Notes: generated by a model from the letters alone, not told the origin. Positions 1-7,605 are shown, counted from the first letter of the stretch. The stretch is DNA of 24,639 bases from Paracoccaceae bacterium (GCA_027069385.1 JALXER010000090.1:1-24639); one strand, 5' to 3'. Program-made: numbers and translations.

Positions 1-651
1 CATCTGGTCTTTGCACGCCTGATCCAGAAGCGCGGCGACGCCGAATTCACCTCGGATATCAAACCCGACGCCCAGCGTGACGCGACCCGCGCCTGTTTTG
101 TCATGCACGACCATCCGGGCCTGTTTGCCCGCCTGGCCGGAGCGCTGGCGCTGGCCGGTGCCAATATCGTCGATGCGCGCACCTATACCACCAATGACGG
201 GCTGGCCACTGCGGTTTTCTGGATTCAGGACATAGAGGAACGCCCCTATGGCGGTGCCCGGCTGACCCGGCTGCGCAAGATGATCGCGCGTATTCTGGGC
301 GGAGAGGTCGTCGCCCAAGAGGCGCTGAAATCCCGCGACAAGATCAAACCGCGCGAGCAGGAATTTATCGTGCCCACCAAGATCGAGATCGACAATGAAG
401 GCTCGGAATTCTTTACCATCATCGAGGTGGAGACCCGCGACCGTATGGGGCTGATCCACGATATCGCCCGCAGCCTGACAACCTGCAACCTGTCGATCGT
501 CTCGGCCATTATTGCCACCTATGGTGAACGCGCTGTCGATACCTTTTATGTCAAAGACCTGTTTGGCCAAAAAATTTACGACGCGCAGAAACAGCGCGAT
601 ACCGCCGCGCGTCTGGCCAATGCCATCGATAAAACTCCGGAGGGCGCATGA
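1..651 (+). CDS. glnD: Bifunctional uridylyltransferase/uridylyl-removing enzyme GlnD, C-terminal part
   Basis: The reading frame is open from the first base, so this is the last 216 residues of a gene that begins outside the window. GlnD senses glutamine and adds or removes UMP on PII proteins, which sets nitrogen assimilation. Only the regulatory tail is present: two ACT domains. The first starts near the motif DHPGLFARLAGALALAGANI (residues 38-57 of the visible part), and the second contains TRDRMGLIHDIARSL and ends in ATYGERAVDTFYVKDLFGQKI-like sequence, typical of the GlnD C terminus. The nucleotidyltransferase and HD domains must lie upstream. The gene ends in a 4-base ATGA overlap with murJ, so the two are probably cotranscribed and translationally coupled. 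The identification is firm for the ACT pair and its neighbour; the missing catalytic part cannot be judged. Confidence 0.93.
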   Translation, partial: HLVFARLIQKRGDAEFTSDIKPDAQRDATRACFVMHDHPGLFARLAGALALAGANIVDARTYTTNDGLATAVFWIQDIEERPYGGARLTRLRKMIARILGGEVVAQEALKSRDKIKPREQEFIVPTKIEIDNEGSEFFTIIEVETRDRMGLIHDIARSLTTCNLSIVSAIIATYGERAVDTFYVKDLFGQKIYDAQKQRDTAARLANAIDKTPEGA

Positions 652-2192
652 CCCGACCCATCCGTTTGATCAGCGGGTTTCTGACCGTGGGCGTCTGGAC
701 GCTGGCCAGCAAGATACTGGGCTTTGTGCGCGATATCATGATCGCCTCGGCCATAGGTTCCGGTCCGGTGGCGCAGGCATTTCTGATCGCCTTTTCGCTG
801 CCCAACATGTTTCGCCGGTTCTTTGCCGAAGGCGCGTTCAACACCGCCTTTGTGCCGATGTTCTCCAAAAAGGTCGAAGCAGGGGAGGGCGCGCAGGATT
901 TCGCCCGTGAGGCGTTTTCGGGGCTGGCCAGCGTGGTGCTGGTGCTGGTGCTGGTGGCGCAGGTGTTCATGCCGCTTCTGGTGCTGGCCATGGCCAGCGG
1001 CTTTGCCCAGGATGCGCGCTTTGACCTGGCCGTGGGCTTTGGCCGGATCGTGTTTCCCTATATTCTGTTTATCTCGCTGGCGGCGCTGTTGTCGGGGGTG
1101 CTGAATGCGATGGGGCGGTTTGCGGTGGCGGCGGCGGCACCGGTCGGGCTGAATATCATCCTGATTTTGACCATGTTCGCGGCGCAGGCGCTGGGCTGGC
1201 CGATCGGCACCGCGCTGTCATGGGCGGTACCGGTGGCCGGAGTGGCGCAAATGGCGCTGGTCTGGTGGGCGGCAAAACGGGCCGGTATCCATATCATCCC
1301 GCGCCGCCCGCGCCTTAGCCCCGAAATGAAACGTCTGGCGATTATCGCCGCCCCCGCCGCGCTGGCCGGTGGCGTGGTGCAGGTTAACCTGCTGGTGGGG
1401 CGTCAGGTGGCATCGTATTTTGACGGGGCCGTGGCGTGGCTGTCTTATGCGGACCGGTTATACCAGTTACCGCTGGGCGTGGTGGGCATTGCGATTGGCA
1501 TTGTGCTGCTGCCCGACCTGTCGCGCAAACTGCGCGCAGGCGATGCGGACGGGGGCAATCACAGCCTGAACCGCGCCGCCGAGTTTTCGCTGGTGCTGAC
1601 CGTCCCGTCTACCGTGGCGCTGATGGTGATCCCGTTCTCGCTGGTTTCGGTCCTGTACGAGCGCGGCGCCTTTGACGCGGCCGACACCCGCGCTACCGCG
1701 CTGGCCGTGGCGGTTTACGGCGCGGGCCTGCCCGCCTTTGTGCTGGCCAAAGTGCTGCAACCGGTGTTTTTCGCGCGCGAGGATACCCGCGCGCCGTTTC
1801 GCTATGCGCTGGGGTCGATGGTGGTCAATGTGGGGGTGGCGGTCGGGCTGGCCCCGTGGCTGGGGTTTCTGGCCGCAGCGCTTGGCACCACGCTGGCCGG
1901 TTGGGCGATGCTGGCGATGCTGTTCATGGGCAGTCGCAAAATGGGGAAGGCCGCAAAGCTGGATGCGCGCCTGCGCCACAGCCTGCCGCGAATCATCCTG
2001 TCGAGCCTGATTATGGGCAGCGTGCTGGTCGGGCTGGCAACGTGGATGGCCCCGGCCCTGCACCTGCAAACATGGCGCTATGGCGCGCTGGCCCTGTTGA
2101 TCGGGGCCGGAATCATCAGTTATTTCGCGGCCCTTTTTGCCAGCGGCGCGATCAAACCGGCTGATTTACGCCGCATCGTAAAAAAACCTTGA
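648..2192 (+). CDS. murJ: Lipid II flippase MurJ (MviN)
   Basis: A 514-residue polytopic inner-membrane protein of the MOP/MVF superfamily. MurJ moves lipid-linked peptidoglycan precursor from the cytoplasmic to the periplasmic face for cell-wall synthesis. The N terminus has the family pattern: KILGFVRDIMIA near residues 22-33 and NMFRRFFAEGAFNTAFVPMF near residues 52-71. The latter is the most conserved stretch of bacterial MurJ and carries its functional arginines. Many hydrophobic segments follow, consistent with the usual 14 helices, and the length is normal. The ATG overlaps the glnD stop by four bases, so no other start is needed. The glnD-murJ pair recurs in alphaproteobacteria (recalled, not searched). 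No frameshift or unusual feature is seen. Confidence 0.95.
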   Translation: MTRPIRLISGFLTVGVWTLASKILGFVRDIMIASAIGSGPVAQAFLIAFSLPNMFRRFFAEGAFNTAFVPMFSKKVEAGEGAQDFAREAFSGLASVVLVLVLVAQVFMPLLVLAMASGFAQDARFDLAVGFGRIVFPYILFISLAALLSGVLNAMGRFAVAAAAPVGLNIILILTMFAAQALGWPIGTALSWAVPVAGVAQMALVWWAAKRAGIHIIPRRPRLSPEMKRLAIIAAPAALAGGVVQVNLLVGRQVASYFDGAVAWLSYADRLYQLPLGVVGIAIGIVLLPDLSRKLRAGDADGGNHSLNRAAEFSLVLTVPSTVALMVIPFSLVSVLYERGAFDAADTRATALAVAVYGAGLPAFVLAKVLQPVFFAREDTRAPFRYALGSMVVNVGVAVGLAPWLGFLAAALGTTLAGWAMLAMLFMGSRKMGKAAKLDARLRHSLPRIILSSLIMGSVLVGLATWMAPALHLQTWRYGALALLIGAGIISYFAALFASGAIKPADLRRIVKKP

Positions 2193-2295
2193 AACCTGCC
2201 CGGCGCAGTTAACCCAGATCAATGACAAAACGCCAAAAAAGTGCCTAAGGCTAGTTGCAAGGATCCTCTTGCAACATCGTTGAAAGGTTCTGATT

Positions 2296-3777
2296 ATGCA
2301 CGTAAAATACCGCATCATACCCGCCCTTGTCGGCCTGCTTGCCGGCACCGCCGCTTTTGCCGAACCAAGCACCTATCTGTGCCAGTTCACCCAAGGCCCC
2401 GACGCCCAGTTGACCTTTGATTACGACTGGAGCACCGGCAAATTCGCACTGGTCGATTTTAACGGCGCGGCCAGCCTGCCCGCCAATGCCCAGGTCAGCA
2501 GCTTTAACCCCGATGGCACCGCGCTGGCCTTTACGCTCAGCTATTTTGAAAACAGTGTCTTGGTGAAGGGTGAGGAATTCAGCTTTGACTTTGGCACCGG
2601 CACTGGCCAGTTCAACCAGATGCAATACGGGGTCGATGGTGCGGTAACCGGCGGGACCGGGCAACAAGGCACCTGTACCGTTATCGCGGGCAATGCCCCG
2701 CCCGCCGCTGACCCGGCCCCCGTTCAGGAGCCACCGGCAACAACCGGTTTTACCCCGCCTGCGGGTATTGGCCAGACCTTTACCTATGCCTGTGAAATCA
2801 ATCAGGTTGATGGCACGTTGTCCTTTAGCGTTGAACCGGCCAGTGACGGATTTGCCATCATTGACTATTTCGGCGCGGCAGCCCTGCCCGAAGGCGCGCA
2901 AATCAAGGATTTCTATGCCAGTTCGACACATGACGGCTCGGTAGGTTTCACCGTCGAGCTTTATAACGCCGGTGTCATCGCGCAAAGCGACGTTTTTTCC
3001 TTTCAGGCGGATTCAACCAGCATAGATCTGGAGCGCCACTCCTATGATCAGAACGGGGTGCATGCGGGGTTAGAGTATCGCTCGGGGGAATGTACGGTTA
3101 CGGGCGTTACCGGTGATGCACCCACGGGCGTAGGCAGCGCGGACCTGCCGGTCTTTTCCGGTGAAGGTATGAACCCCGAAGTTCTGGCGGCCCTTCTGGC
3201 ATCCGAAGCCAATCTGGCCGTGGCACAACCCGCCGCCGATATTCCGCCACCATCCAACACCATCTGCACATCGCAAAGCAATCGGGACAGCTTTTATGCC
3301 GACAATTCCGAAAACTTTAACGAGGCCACTTGGTGCGCATCCACAGAACTCAAATCCACTGATTTGGCTTATGGGGGAATCCTTGGATTCGTCTCGGAAA
3401 CCACAGAATACGGCCGTGAACCGGCTTGGTGCACCGCAATGGGCGGCCATGGCAACTTTGGTCAGGGTGAATCGGTCGAGCTGTCATTCTGGTTGCCAAG
3501 GGACCCGCACGGCATCCGGGCGCTGGTCATCCGAAGCGGCACGGGCCACGCAGAGGACAGCGATTCCAAACACTCCAAACCGCGGGTTTTGCGGATCGAA
3601 GCCGATGGCCAGATCTGGACATGGAACCTTGAAAGCAACACCGGTTTTCAGGCGATCACCTTTGATCAGGCTATCCAACCGGAATGGGTGCGCGTGGTGA
3701 TAGAGGACGCCTATCTGGGCAGCACCTATAGCAACACCTGCATTCGTGACCTGTTCGCGGTGTTCGACGAGCAATAA
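2296..3777 (+). CDS. Secreted two-repeat protein with C-terminal NADase-type glycan-binding-like domain
   Basis: This 493-residue protein starts with a signal peptide (hydrophobic residues 8-20, likely cleavage after AFA at 20-22). Residues 27-129 and 163-268 are diverged copies of one domain. Both open with a cysteine (C29, C166), contain an F/Y-hydrophobic-D followed by FNGAASLP or YFGAAALP, and close with a cysteine in GTCTV or GECTV (C127, C266), so each repeat may hold one disulfide. A Pro/Ala linker separates them. Residues about 325-490 contain SVELSFWLP, KPRVLRIEADG, EWVRVVIEDAYLGSTYSNTCIRDL. This layout resembles the discoidin-like domain annotated as NADase-type glycan-binding, found on secreted or surface proteins. 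I know no function for the repeats. No catalytic NADase domain is visible. The gene follows murJ by 103 bp and ends at a strong hairpin. The domain name is from memory and moderately sure. Confidence 0.8.
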   Translation: MHVKYRIIPALVGLLAGTAAFAEPSTYLCQFTQGPDAQLTFDYDWSTGKFALVDFNGAASLPANAQVSSFNPDGTALAFTLSYFENSVLVKGEEFSFDFGTGTGQFNQMQYGVDGAVTGGTGQQGTCTVIAGNAPPAADPAPVQEPPATTGFTPPAGIGQTFTYACEINQVDGTLSFSVEPASDGFAIIDYFGAAALPEGAQIKDFYASSTHDGSVGFTVELYNAGVIAQSDVFSFQADSTSIDLERHSYDQNGVHAGLEYRSGECTVTGVTGDAPTGVGSADLPVFSGEGMNPEVLAALLASEANLAVAQPAADIPPPSNTICTSQSNRDSFYADNSENFNEATWCASTELKSTDLAYGGILGFVSETTEYGREPAWCTAMGGHGNFGQGESVELSFWLPRDPHGIRALVIRSGTGHAEDSDSKHSKPRVLRIEADGQIWTWNLESNTGFQAITFDQAIQPEWVRVVIEDAYLGSTYSNTCIRDLFAVFDEQ

Positions 3778-3785
3778 ACAAAGTG

Positions 3786-3807
3786 CCCCGCCCGGTTTCG
3801 GGCGGGG
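3786..3807 (+). terminator. Rho-independent terminator after the secreted protein gene
   Basis: A perfect 9-bp G+C-rich stem (3786-3794 pairing with 3799-3807) with a 4-base loop is followed by TTT, nine bases after the stop codon at 3777. The convergent minus-strand gene ends at 3809, so the hairpin sits between two converging genes. It could act in both directions, although on the minus strand it is followed by only a weak T tract. Confidence 0.8.
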
Positions 3808-3808
3808 T

Positions 3809-4513
3809 TTACCGGTTGCGAATGGCCATAACCCAGCGCCGGAACCGCGCGCGGCTGCCCGGTGCAACCACGAAGGGCAGCGTCAGCCCGACCAGCAGAC
3901 CGGTCAGGTCAGCCATCCAAGAGTTGTTCAGCCCGTAAATCAGCGCAAAGGCTGCGCGCAAGACAAAGAACATGCCCACAATGCGAAAGGCGCCCAACGG
4001 GTTGCGCCCTTCTAGCAGCCGCAACATCAGGTCGTTCCAGGCCATAGCACCCAGCAGGCAGTAAAAGAACGGATATGCCCCCAGCAGCACCTGCCTGCCG
4101 GGGTCGGAAAGCCAGCCGAAAACAAAGGCCCCTGCCACGGTACTGACAAAAAACAGGGCAAAGAACGCCCGGTTTGACCAATTGTCCGAAATCATCTTGC
4201 CCATGCCCAGGATCAGCGCGGTGGGCACGATCATGTGCATCAGGCTGCGCGACACAAACGGATAGGTAAAAAAGGGCCAGATCACCTTTGGCTCGATCTT
4301 GCCGCCTTGCATGATGTGTTCGAACACCGCCTTGTGAAACCCGAAATTCTGCGCCATCCACAACCGCCAACCCTCGGAACCGACCTGACCGACCAGATGA
4401 TTCTCGGCCAGTTGCAAGACCAGTTCAACCAGCAGCATAATCGCGACAAACACCCAGACATAGGGGGAAAGCCGGTTGAACGGGGTCAGGTTTGGCGCGG
4501 TGTGGTCGGTCAT
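3809..4513 (-). CDS. Rhomboid-fold membrane protein lacking the catalytic Ser-His dyad
   Basis: A 234-residue protein with about six hydrophobic segments, starting with residues 18-36 and 117-134. Order and spacing match the rhomboid protease at 4803-5435, but the catalytic features are gone. Where active rhomboids have GxSG this protein has GAYP (residues 145-148), placing tyrosine at the serine position. Where the helix-6 histidine is expected (EAH-LGG in the neighbour) it has MADLTG, aspartate 202. The HxxxN oxyanion motif reads HMIVP (93-97). It is therefore likely a pseudoprotease that binds or escorts membrane proteins, or a product of drift. The intact frame and normal length argue against simple decay. 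The start has only a weak ribosome-binding site. It lies just downstream of the active rhomboid on the same strand, separated by a palindromic element. Whether it derives from that neighbour by duplication is inference. Confidence 0.75.
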   Translation of the reverse strand: MTDHTAPNLTPFNRLSPYVWVFVAIMLLVELVLQLAENHLVGQVGSEGWRLWMAQNFGFHKAVFEHIMQGGKIEPKVIWPFFTYPFVSRSLMHMIVPTALILGMGKMISDNWSNRAFFALFFVSTVAGAFVFGWLSDPGRQVLLGAYPFFYCLLGAMAWNDLMLRLLEGRNPLGAFRIVGMFFVLRAAFALIYGLNNSWMADLTGLLVGLTLPFVVAPGSRARFRRWVMAIRNR

Positions 4514-4545
4514 TTTGCTATCTATGCCAAGAACCCTAGCGATGT

Positions 4546-4813
4546 CTAGGGCGTAGACCTATAAACCCCGCGCCGCCAGTTTGGCAGATTTTTGTTCTGA
4601 CCAGGCGCAAGGGCGCAGGAATAGTGGTTCTATTTCAAGGCGTTGCAACGCAGTCAGAGCGAAAATCTGCCAAACCCGAAGGGCGCGATCCTCGCTTCAT
4701 CTCAATGGTTCGGGGCGCTTGCAAAGGGGGCCACCCTGTGCGGCGCGCCCCAAACCATTGATATTTCGCGAGGATCACGCTGGCGACGTGTGGTTTATAG
4801 GTCTACGCCCTAG
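4546..4813. mobile_element. Symmetric 268-bp palindromic element (MITE-like, three-armed)
   Basis: The ends are inverted repeats, perfect over 21 bp (4546-4566 against 4793-4813) and 31 of 34 when extended to 4579 and 4780. Between them lie two long imperfect hairpins of 97 bases each: A at 4579-4675 (outer arms match at 21 of 23 positions) and B at 4684-4780 (arms share GATCCTCGC, TCAATGGTT and GGGGCGC), with 8 bases between. The whole could fold as a three-way junction. Both outer ends read CTAG, so the layout C-TA-element-TA-G fits insertion into a CTAG site with TA duplication, as known for IS630-family elements. No open reading frame for a transposase exists inside, so movement would need an enzyme in trans. 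I have no second copy in the window to prove repetition. It overlaps the last three codons, including the stop, of the minus-strand rhomboid gene. Confidence 0.75.
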
Positions 4814-5435
4814 CTTGCCGGACAAATAATGCCCCCATGCCCCACCCGGCGATGAAGCCGCCCAAGTGGGCCTCCCATGCCAGACTGCCACCATAGGAAA
4901 AGGCCATTAGGACGTTGATCAGCACCAGCGTTCCGATAAATTTCCAGATCGGGCTAAGGTCGGCACCGATGCGGCGCAGGGCCACAAATTCGAAGTACTT
5001 CCATGTGCCGAAAAAGCCGAACACCGCGCCCGAAGCGCCGATCATCGGAAATGGCGATTGGTTGATCAGGCCAAAGGTCAGCCCGCCCGCCGCAGCGCTG
5101 ACAAAGAACAGCAGCAGAATGCGCCCGTTGCCCAGTATATTGCCCAGCCGTGTACCAAGCGCCAGCAGCACCACCGTGTTCAGCGCCATATGCACAAATC
5201 CGCCGTGCAAAAACGCGTGGCTAACATACATGACCACCCGCTGCCCGGGGTAAATTTCGGGCAAAGCACCGGTATTCAGCGAATTCCAGAACGCACCATA
5301 AAAAAACGCCTTCCCGCGCGCATCGGGGTTGCCGATGATGCCAAGGTCGCTGGCCTGCAACATCAGCTCGATGGCGACGATCACCGCAACCAGCGCCTTG
5401 ATCGACATGGGAATTGGCTGTTGCTGCATGTTCAT
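4803..5435 (-). CDS. Rhomboid family intramembrane serine protease
   Basis: A 210-residue protein with about six hydrophobic helices and all rhomboid signatures. HGGFVHMALN (residues 77-86) is the HxxxN oxyanion region, MIGASGAVFGFFG (131-143) carries catalytic serine 135 in GxSG, and WEAHLGGFIAG (187-197) carries catalytic histidine 190. Rhomboids cleave membrane proteins within or near transmembrane helices in the inner membrane. The substrate is unknown. The longer frame to 5495 is unlikely because the ATG at 5435 has AAGG six bases upstream; ATG at 5429, with AGGA six bases upstream, is the alternative. The gene is divergent from trpS, 77 bp away. Its final codons lie in the inverted repeat of the palindromic element. 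Without the element the frame would run Q-A-R-H-R-stop rather than Q-A-R-A-stop, so the C terminus seems slightly remodelled by insertion. Confidence 0.92.
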   Translation of the reverse strand: MNMQQQPIPMSIKALVAVIVAIELMLQASDLGIIGNPDARGKAFFYGAFWNSLNTGALPEIYPGQRVVMYVSHAFLHGGFVHMALNTVVLLALGTRLGNILGNGRILLLFFVSAAAGGLTFGLINQSPFPMIGASGAVFGFFGTWKYFEFVALRRIGADLSPIWKFIGTLVLINVLMAFSYGGSLAWEAHLGGFIAGWGMGALFVRQARA

Positions 5436-5512
5436 TCCTAACCTTGTGTTGACGCGCCACACCGAAATCGCGATAACGCCTCCACCGAAAACCAAAGAAA
5501 GAGAGCATTGCC

Positions 5513-6535
5513 ATGACCGAAGCGGTCCACACGCGTCGCGTCTTTTCCGGGATCAAGCCCAGTGGCGGCCTGACCCTCGGGAACTATTTGGGCGCTATCA
5601 AGCGTTTTGTCGATATGCAATCGGCAGATTTTGAAACAATTTACTGTGTCGTGGATATGCACGCAATCACCGTCTGGCAAGACCCTGCGGCGCTGCGCCA
5701 TGCCACGCGCGAGCTGGTGGCGGCCTATGTGGCCAGCGGTATCGACCCGGAACAATCGGTTCTGTTCAACCAGAGCCAGGTTTCCGCCCATGCCGAACTG
5801 GGCTGGGTTTTCAACTGTGTGGCAAGGGTGGGCTGGATGAACCGCATGACCCAGTTCAAGGACAAGGCGGGCAAAAATGCCGAAGCCGTGTCGCTGGGGC
5901 TTTATGCCTATCCCAGCCTGATGGCCGCCGATATCCTGACCTATCACGCCACCCATGTGCCGGTGGGCGAGGACCAGAAACAGCATGTGGAACTGACCCG
6001 CGATATTGCTGCCAAGTTCAACCACGATTTCAAGGTGCCCGATTTCTTTCCGCAGCCTGAACCGATTATCGACGGACCGGCCACACGGGTGATGAACCTG
6101 CGCGACGGCTCTAAAAAGATGTCCAAATCCGGGGCCTCGGATATGGAGCGTATCAACCTGACCGACGATGCCGCGCTGATTGTCAAAAAATTCAAGAAAG
6201 CCAAGTCCGATTCGGAACCGCTGCCCGATAGTGTCGAGGGCCTGAAGGATCGCCCCGAAGCGCGGAACTTGGTGGAAATCTATGCGGCGCTGGATAATTC
6301 CACCCCCGAAGCGGTCATTGCCGAGTATGCCGGCGCGCAATGGGGCCGGTTCAAACCGGCACTGGCCGATCTGGCTGTGGCCCGGCTGGAACCGATCACC
6401 AACGAGATGTCCCGCCTGATGCAAGACCCGGCCGAGATTGACCGGATACTGGCTAAAGGTGCCGACAAAGCCAACGCCATCGCCCAGCCGATCCTGGACA
6501 AAACCTACGATATAATAGGTTTTGTACGCCGCTAA
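5513..6535 (+). CDS. trpS: Tryptophanyl-tRNA synthetase
   Basis: A 340-residue class I aminoacyl-tRNA synthetase, of normal length for the bacterial enzyme, that charges tRNA-Trp in the cytoplasm. The ATP-binding HIGH equivalent is PSGGLTLGNY (residues 16-25) and the second signature is KMSKS (202-206). Other family features include DMHAITV near 45-51 and GEDQKQHVELTRDIAAKFN, the tryptophan- and adenylate-pocket region. The start ATG has the purine-rich sequence AAGAAAGAGAG upstream. The gene is divergent from the rhomboid gene and is followed within three bases by a hairpin. Nothing unusual is seen. Confidence 0.97.
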   Translation: MTEAVHTRRVFSGIKPSGGLTLGNYLGAIKRFVDMQSADFETIYCVVDMHAITVWQDPAALRHATRELVAAYVASGIDPEQSVLFNQSQVSAHAELGWVFNCVARVGWMNRMTQFKDKAGKNAEAVSLGLYAYPSLMAADILTYHATHVPVGEDQKQHVELTRDIAAKFNHDFKVPDFFPQPEPIIDGPATRVMNLRDGSKKMSKSGASDMERINLTDDAALIVKKFKKAKSDSEPLPDSVEGLKDRPEARNLVEIYAALDNSTPEAVIAEYAGAQWGRFKPALADLAVARLEPITNEMSRLMQDPAEIDRILAKGADKANAIAQPILDKTYDIIGFVRR

Positions 6536-6537
6536 CC

Positions 6538-6567
6538 CGTAAGATGCGTGGTCCCCCGCACCTTACG
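6538..6567. repeat. Palindromic hairpin directly after trpS
   Basis: Arms of 11 bases (6538-6548 and 6557-6567) match at 10 of 11 positions around an 8-base loop. It starts two bases after the trpS stop. No T tract follows, so it may be a REP-like palindrome or a weak terminator rather than a classical intrinsic one. Confidence 0.55.
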
Positions 6568-6820
6568 TCACGATCATCAATCGGGGTACTCCCGCACTCC
6601 AGCCATGGACTGGCTAAAGCCAGCCCACGACCTCCGTTTGGGCCGCGCCCTCGGCTTCGCCATCGGGCGGGTCGCTGCGCTAGCGTTGGGTTGCGCGTGG
6701 GGGAAGGTCGGGACGCGCCTAGGGCGCGTGAAGGATGGGTTTGTGGTCGTGGCAAGTGGGATGGTGGATTGGAACCCGCCCTACATCTTCATTCTTTAAC
6801 AAGTACTCACAGGGGGGAAT
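6568..6820. other. Intergenic stretch without a convincing gene
   Basis: The open frames here (for example 6548-6799, plus strand, 83 codons) have no good ribosome-binding site, no recognisable domain and low-complexity arginine- or glycine-rich translations, so I leave them out. The stretch contains short perfect hairpins at 6610-6623 and 6713-6729. It also holds the string GGTGGATTGGAACCCGCCC near 6763-6781, which I recall as resembling dispersed intergenic repeats of Rhodobacterales. That resemblance is not verified. Confidence 0.5.
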
Positions 6821-6942
6821 TGCCCGGCACGGGCAAGGGGGGCGGCACGCCCCCGCGCCGAGCCGAAGGCGAGGCGCCCGGCCCAACGGGAAGAGGCTTT
6901 TTCGCTTGCGAAAAACGCCGATGACGGGCGGGAGAGGCCCGT
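6821..6942. repeat. Run of five consecutive hairpins
   Basis: Five back-to-back stem-loops are visible: 6821-6835 (5-bp stem), 6838-6854 (7-bp stem, loop GCA), 6855-6877 (5-bp outer stem plus an inner GCC/GGC stem), 6898-6915 (8-bp stem TTTTTCGC/GCGAAAAA, loop TT) and 6924-6942 (6-bp stem). They end 14 bases before the stop of the minus-strand acetyltransferase gene. On that strand the 6924-6942 and 6898-6915 stems come first and may terminate it. The array resembles clustered REP-type palindromes. Confidence 0.6.
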
Positions 6943-6955
6943 TCCGGTTTCGAGG

Positions 6956-7465
6956 TCAGATTAGTTCTTTGTACATCACATGGGCATCGACCAACCCGAA
7001 TTTCTTGTGGTTAAAGGCGTTGGGCAGGGTTCCGACAATCCCGAACCCCTGTCGCTGCCACAGCAGCACCGCACCGCGGTTGGTCGCGACAACAAGGTTG
7101 TACTGCATGGCCCTAAACCCCATTTCCCGCGCTTTCACCTGCGATTCGACGCACATTTGCCCGGCAATGCCCTGCCCGCGCGATTCTTCGCGCACGGCAT
7201 AGCCACAATTGCACACATGAGCCCCCAGCCCGGGCTGGTTGGGTTTGATGTAATAGGTCCCGACCACCTGACGCGCATCCGAAAGCGCCACAAAGGTTGC
7301 GCGGGGCGCATCGATCCACGCTGCCTTTGCCTCGGCCTCGGAGATATCCGGATCAAAGGGATAGCTTGCTCCGGCGCGAAAGATCGGTTCCAGCACTTTC
7401 CAGACCCCGGGCCAGTGGCTATCGTCAAAGGGCACAATGGTTACCCGATTATCCAACACATGCAT
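6956..7465 (-). CDS. GNAT family N-acetyltransferase
   Basis: A 169-residue single-domain acetyltransferase that would transfer acetyl from acetyl-CoA to an unknown amine. The acetyl-CoA loop is visible as REESRGQGIAGQM near residues 93-105 (motif A, RGQGIAG), preceded by strand residues GAHVCNCGYAV. Motif B with NLVVATNRGAVLLWQRQGF near 124-142 is typical of the family, including the asparagine and the LWxRxGF segment. The start ATG is preceded by AGGAG at seven bases. The closest recalled relatives are annotated only as GNAT or YhhY-like, so the substrate is open. It stands alone on the minus strand, divergent from the rhodanese gene. Confidence 0.88.
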   Translation of the reverse strand: MHVLDNRVTIVPFDDSHWPGVWKVLEPIFRAGASYPFDPDISEAEAKAAWIDAPRATFVALSDARQVVGTYYIKPNQPGLGAHVCNCGYAVREESRGQGIAGQMCVESQVKAREMGFRAMQYNLVVATNRGAVLLWQRQGFGIVGTLPNAFNHKKFGLVDAHVMYKELI

Positions 7466-7605
7466 TTACCTGCTCCTAACCTGTTTAGTGCTATGCATAG
7501 GTTCCCTGAACGCCCAATACCAGCCCTGACATTCTGACGCACTCGTGATTTCCCTTCGCGTCCACTATATGCAAATTAACGAATATTTAATCACAGGAGA
7601 GCAAG

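Noticed and set aside
1467..2069. Minus-strand frame of 200 codons opposite murJ
   Set aside because: Gln/His/Arg-rich translation typical of an antisense shadow of a membrane-protein gene.
2251..2985. Minus-strand frame of 244 codons opposite the secreted protein gene
   Set aside because: The plus-strand gene has a signal peptide, ribosome-binding site, domain repeats and a terminator; the antisense frame has none of these.
4546..4813. Small protein gene or tRNA-like RNA inside the palindromic element
   Set aside because: No open frame with initiation signals, and the hairpins are far longer than tRNA arms without the conserved T-loop sequence.
5438..6424. Long minus-strand frame of 328 codons opposite trpS
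   Set aside because: A shadow of trpS, which has complete catalytic motifs; the translation has no recognisable domain.
6548..6799. Possible 83-codon gene downstream of trpS
   Set aside because: No ribosome-binding site, no domain, hairpins within it and overlap with a palindrome at its start; better seen as non-coding DNA.
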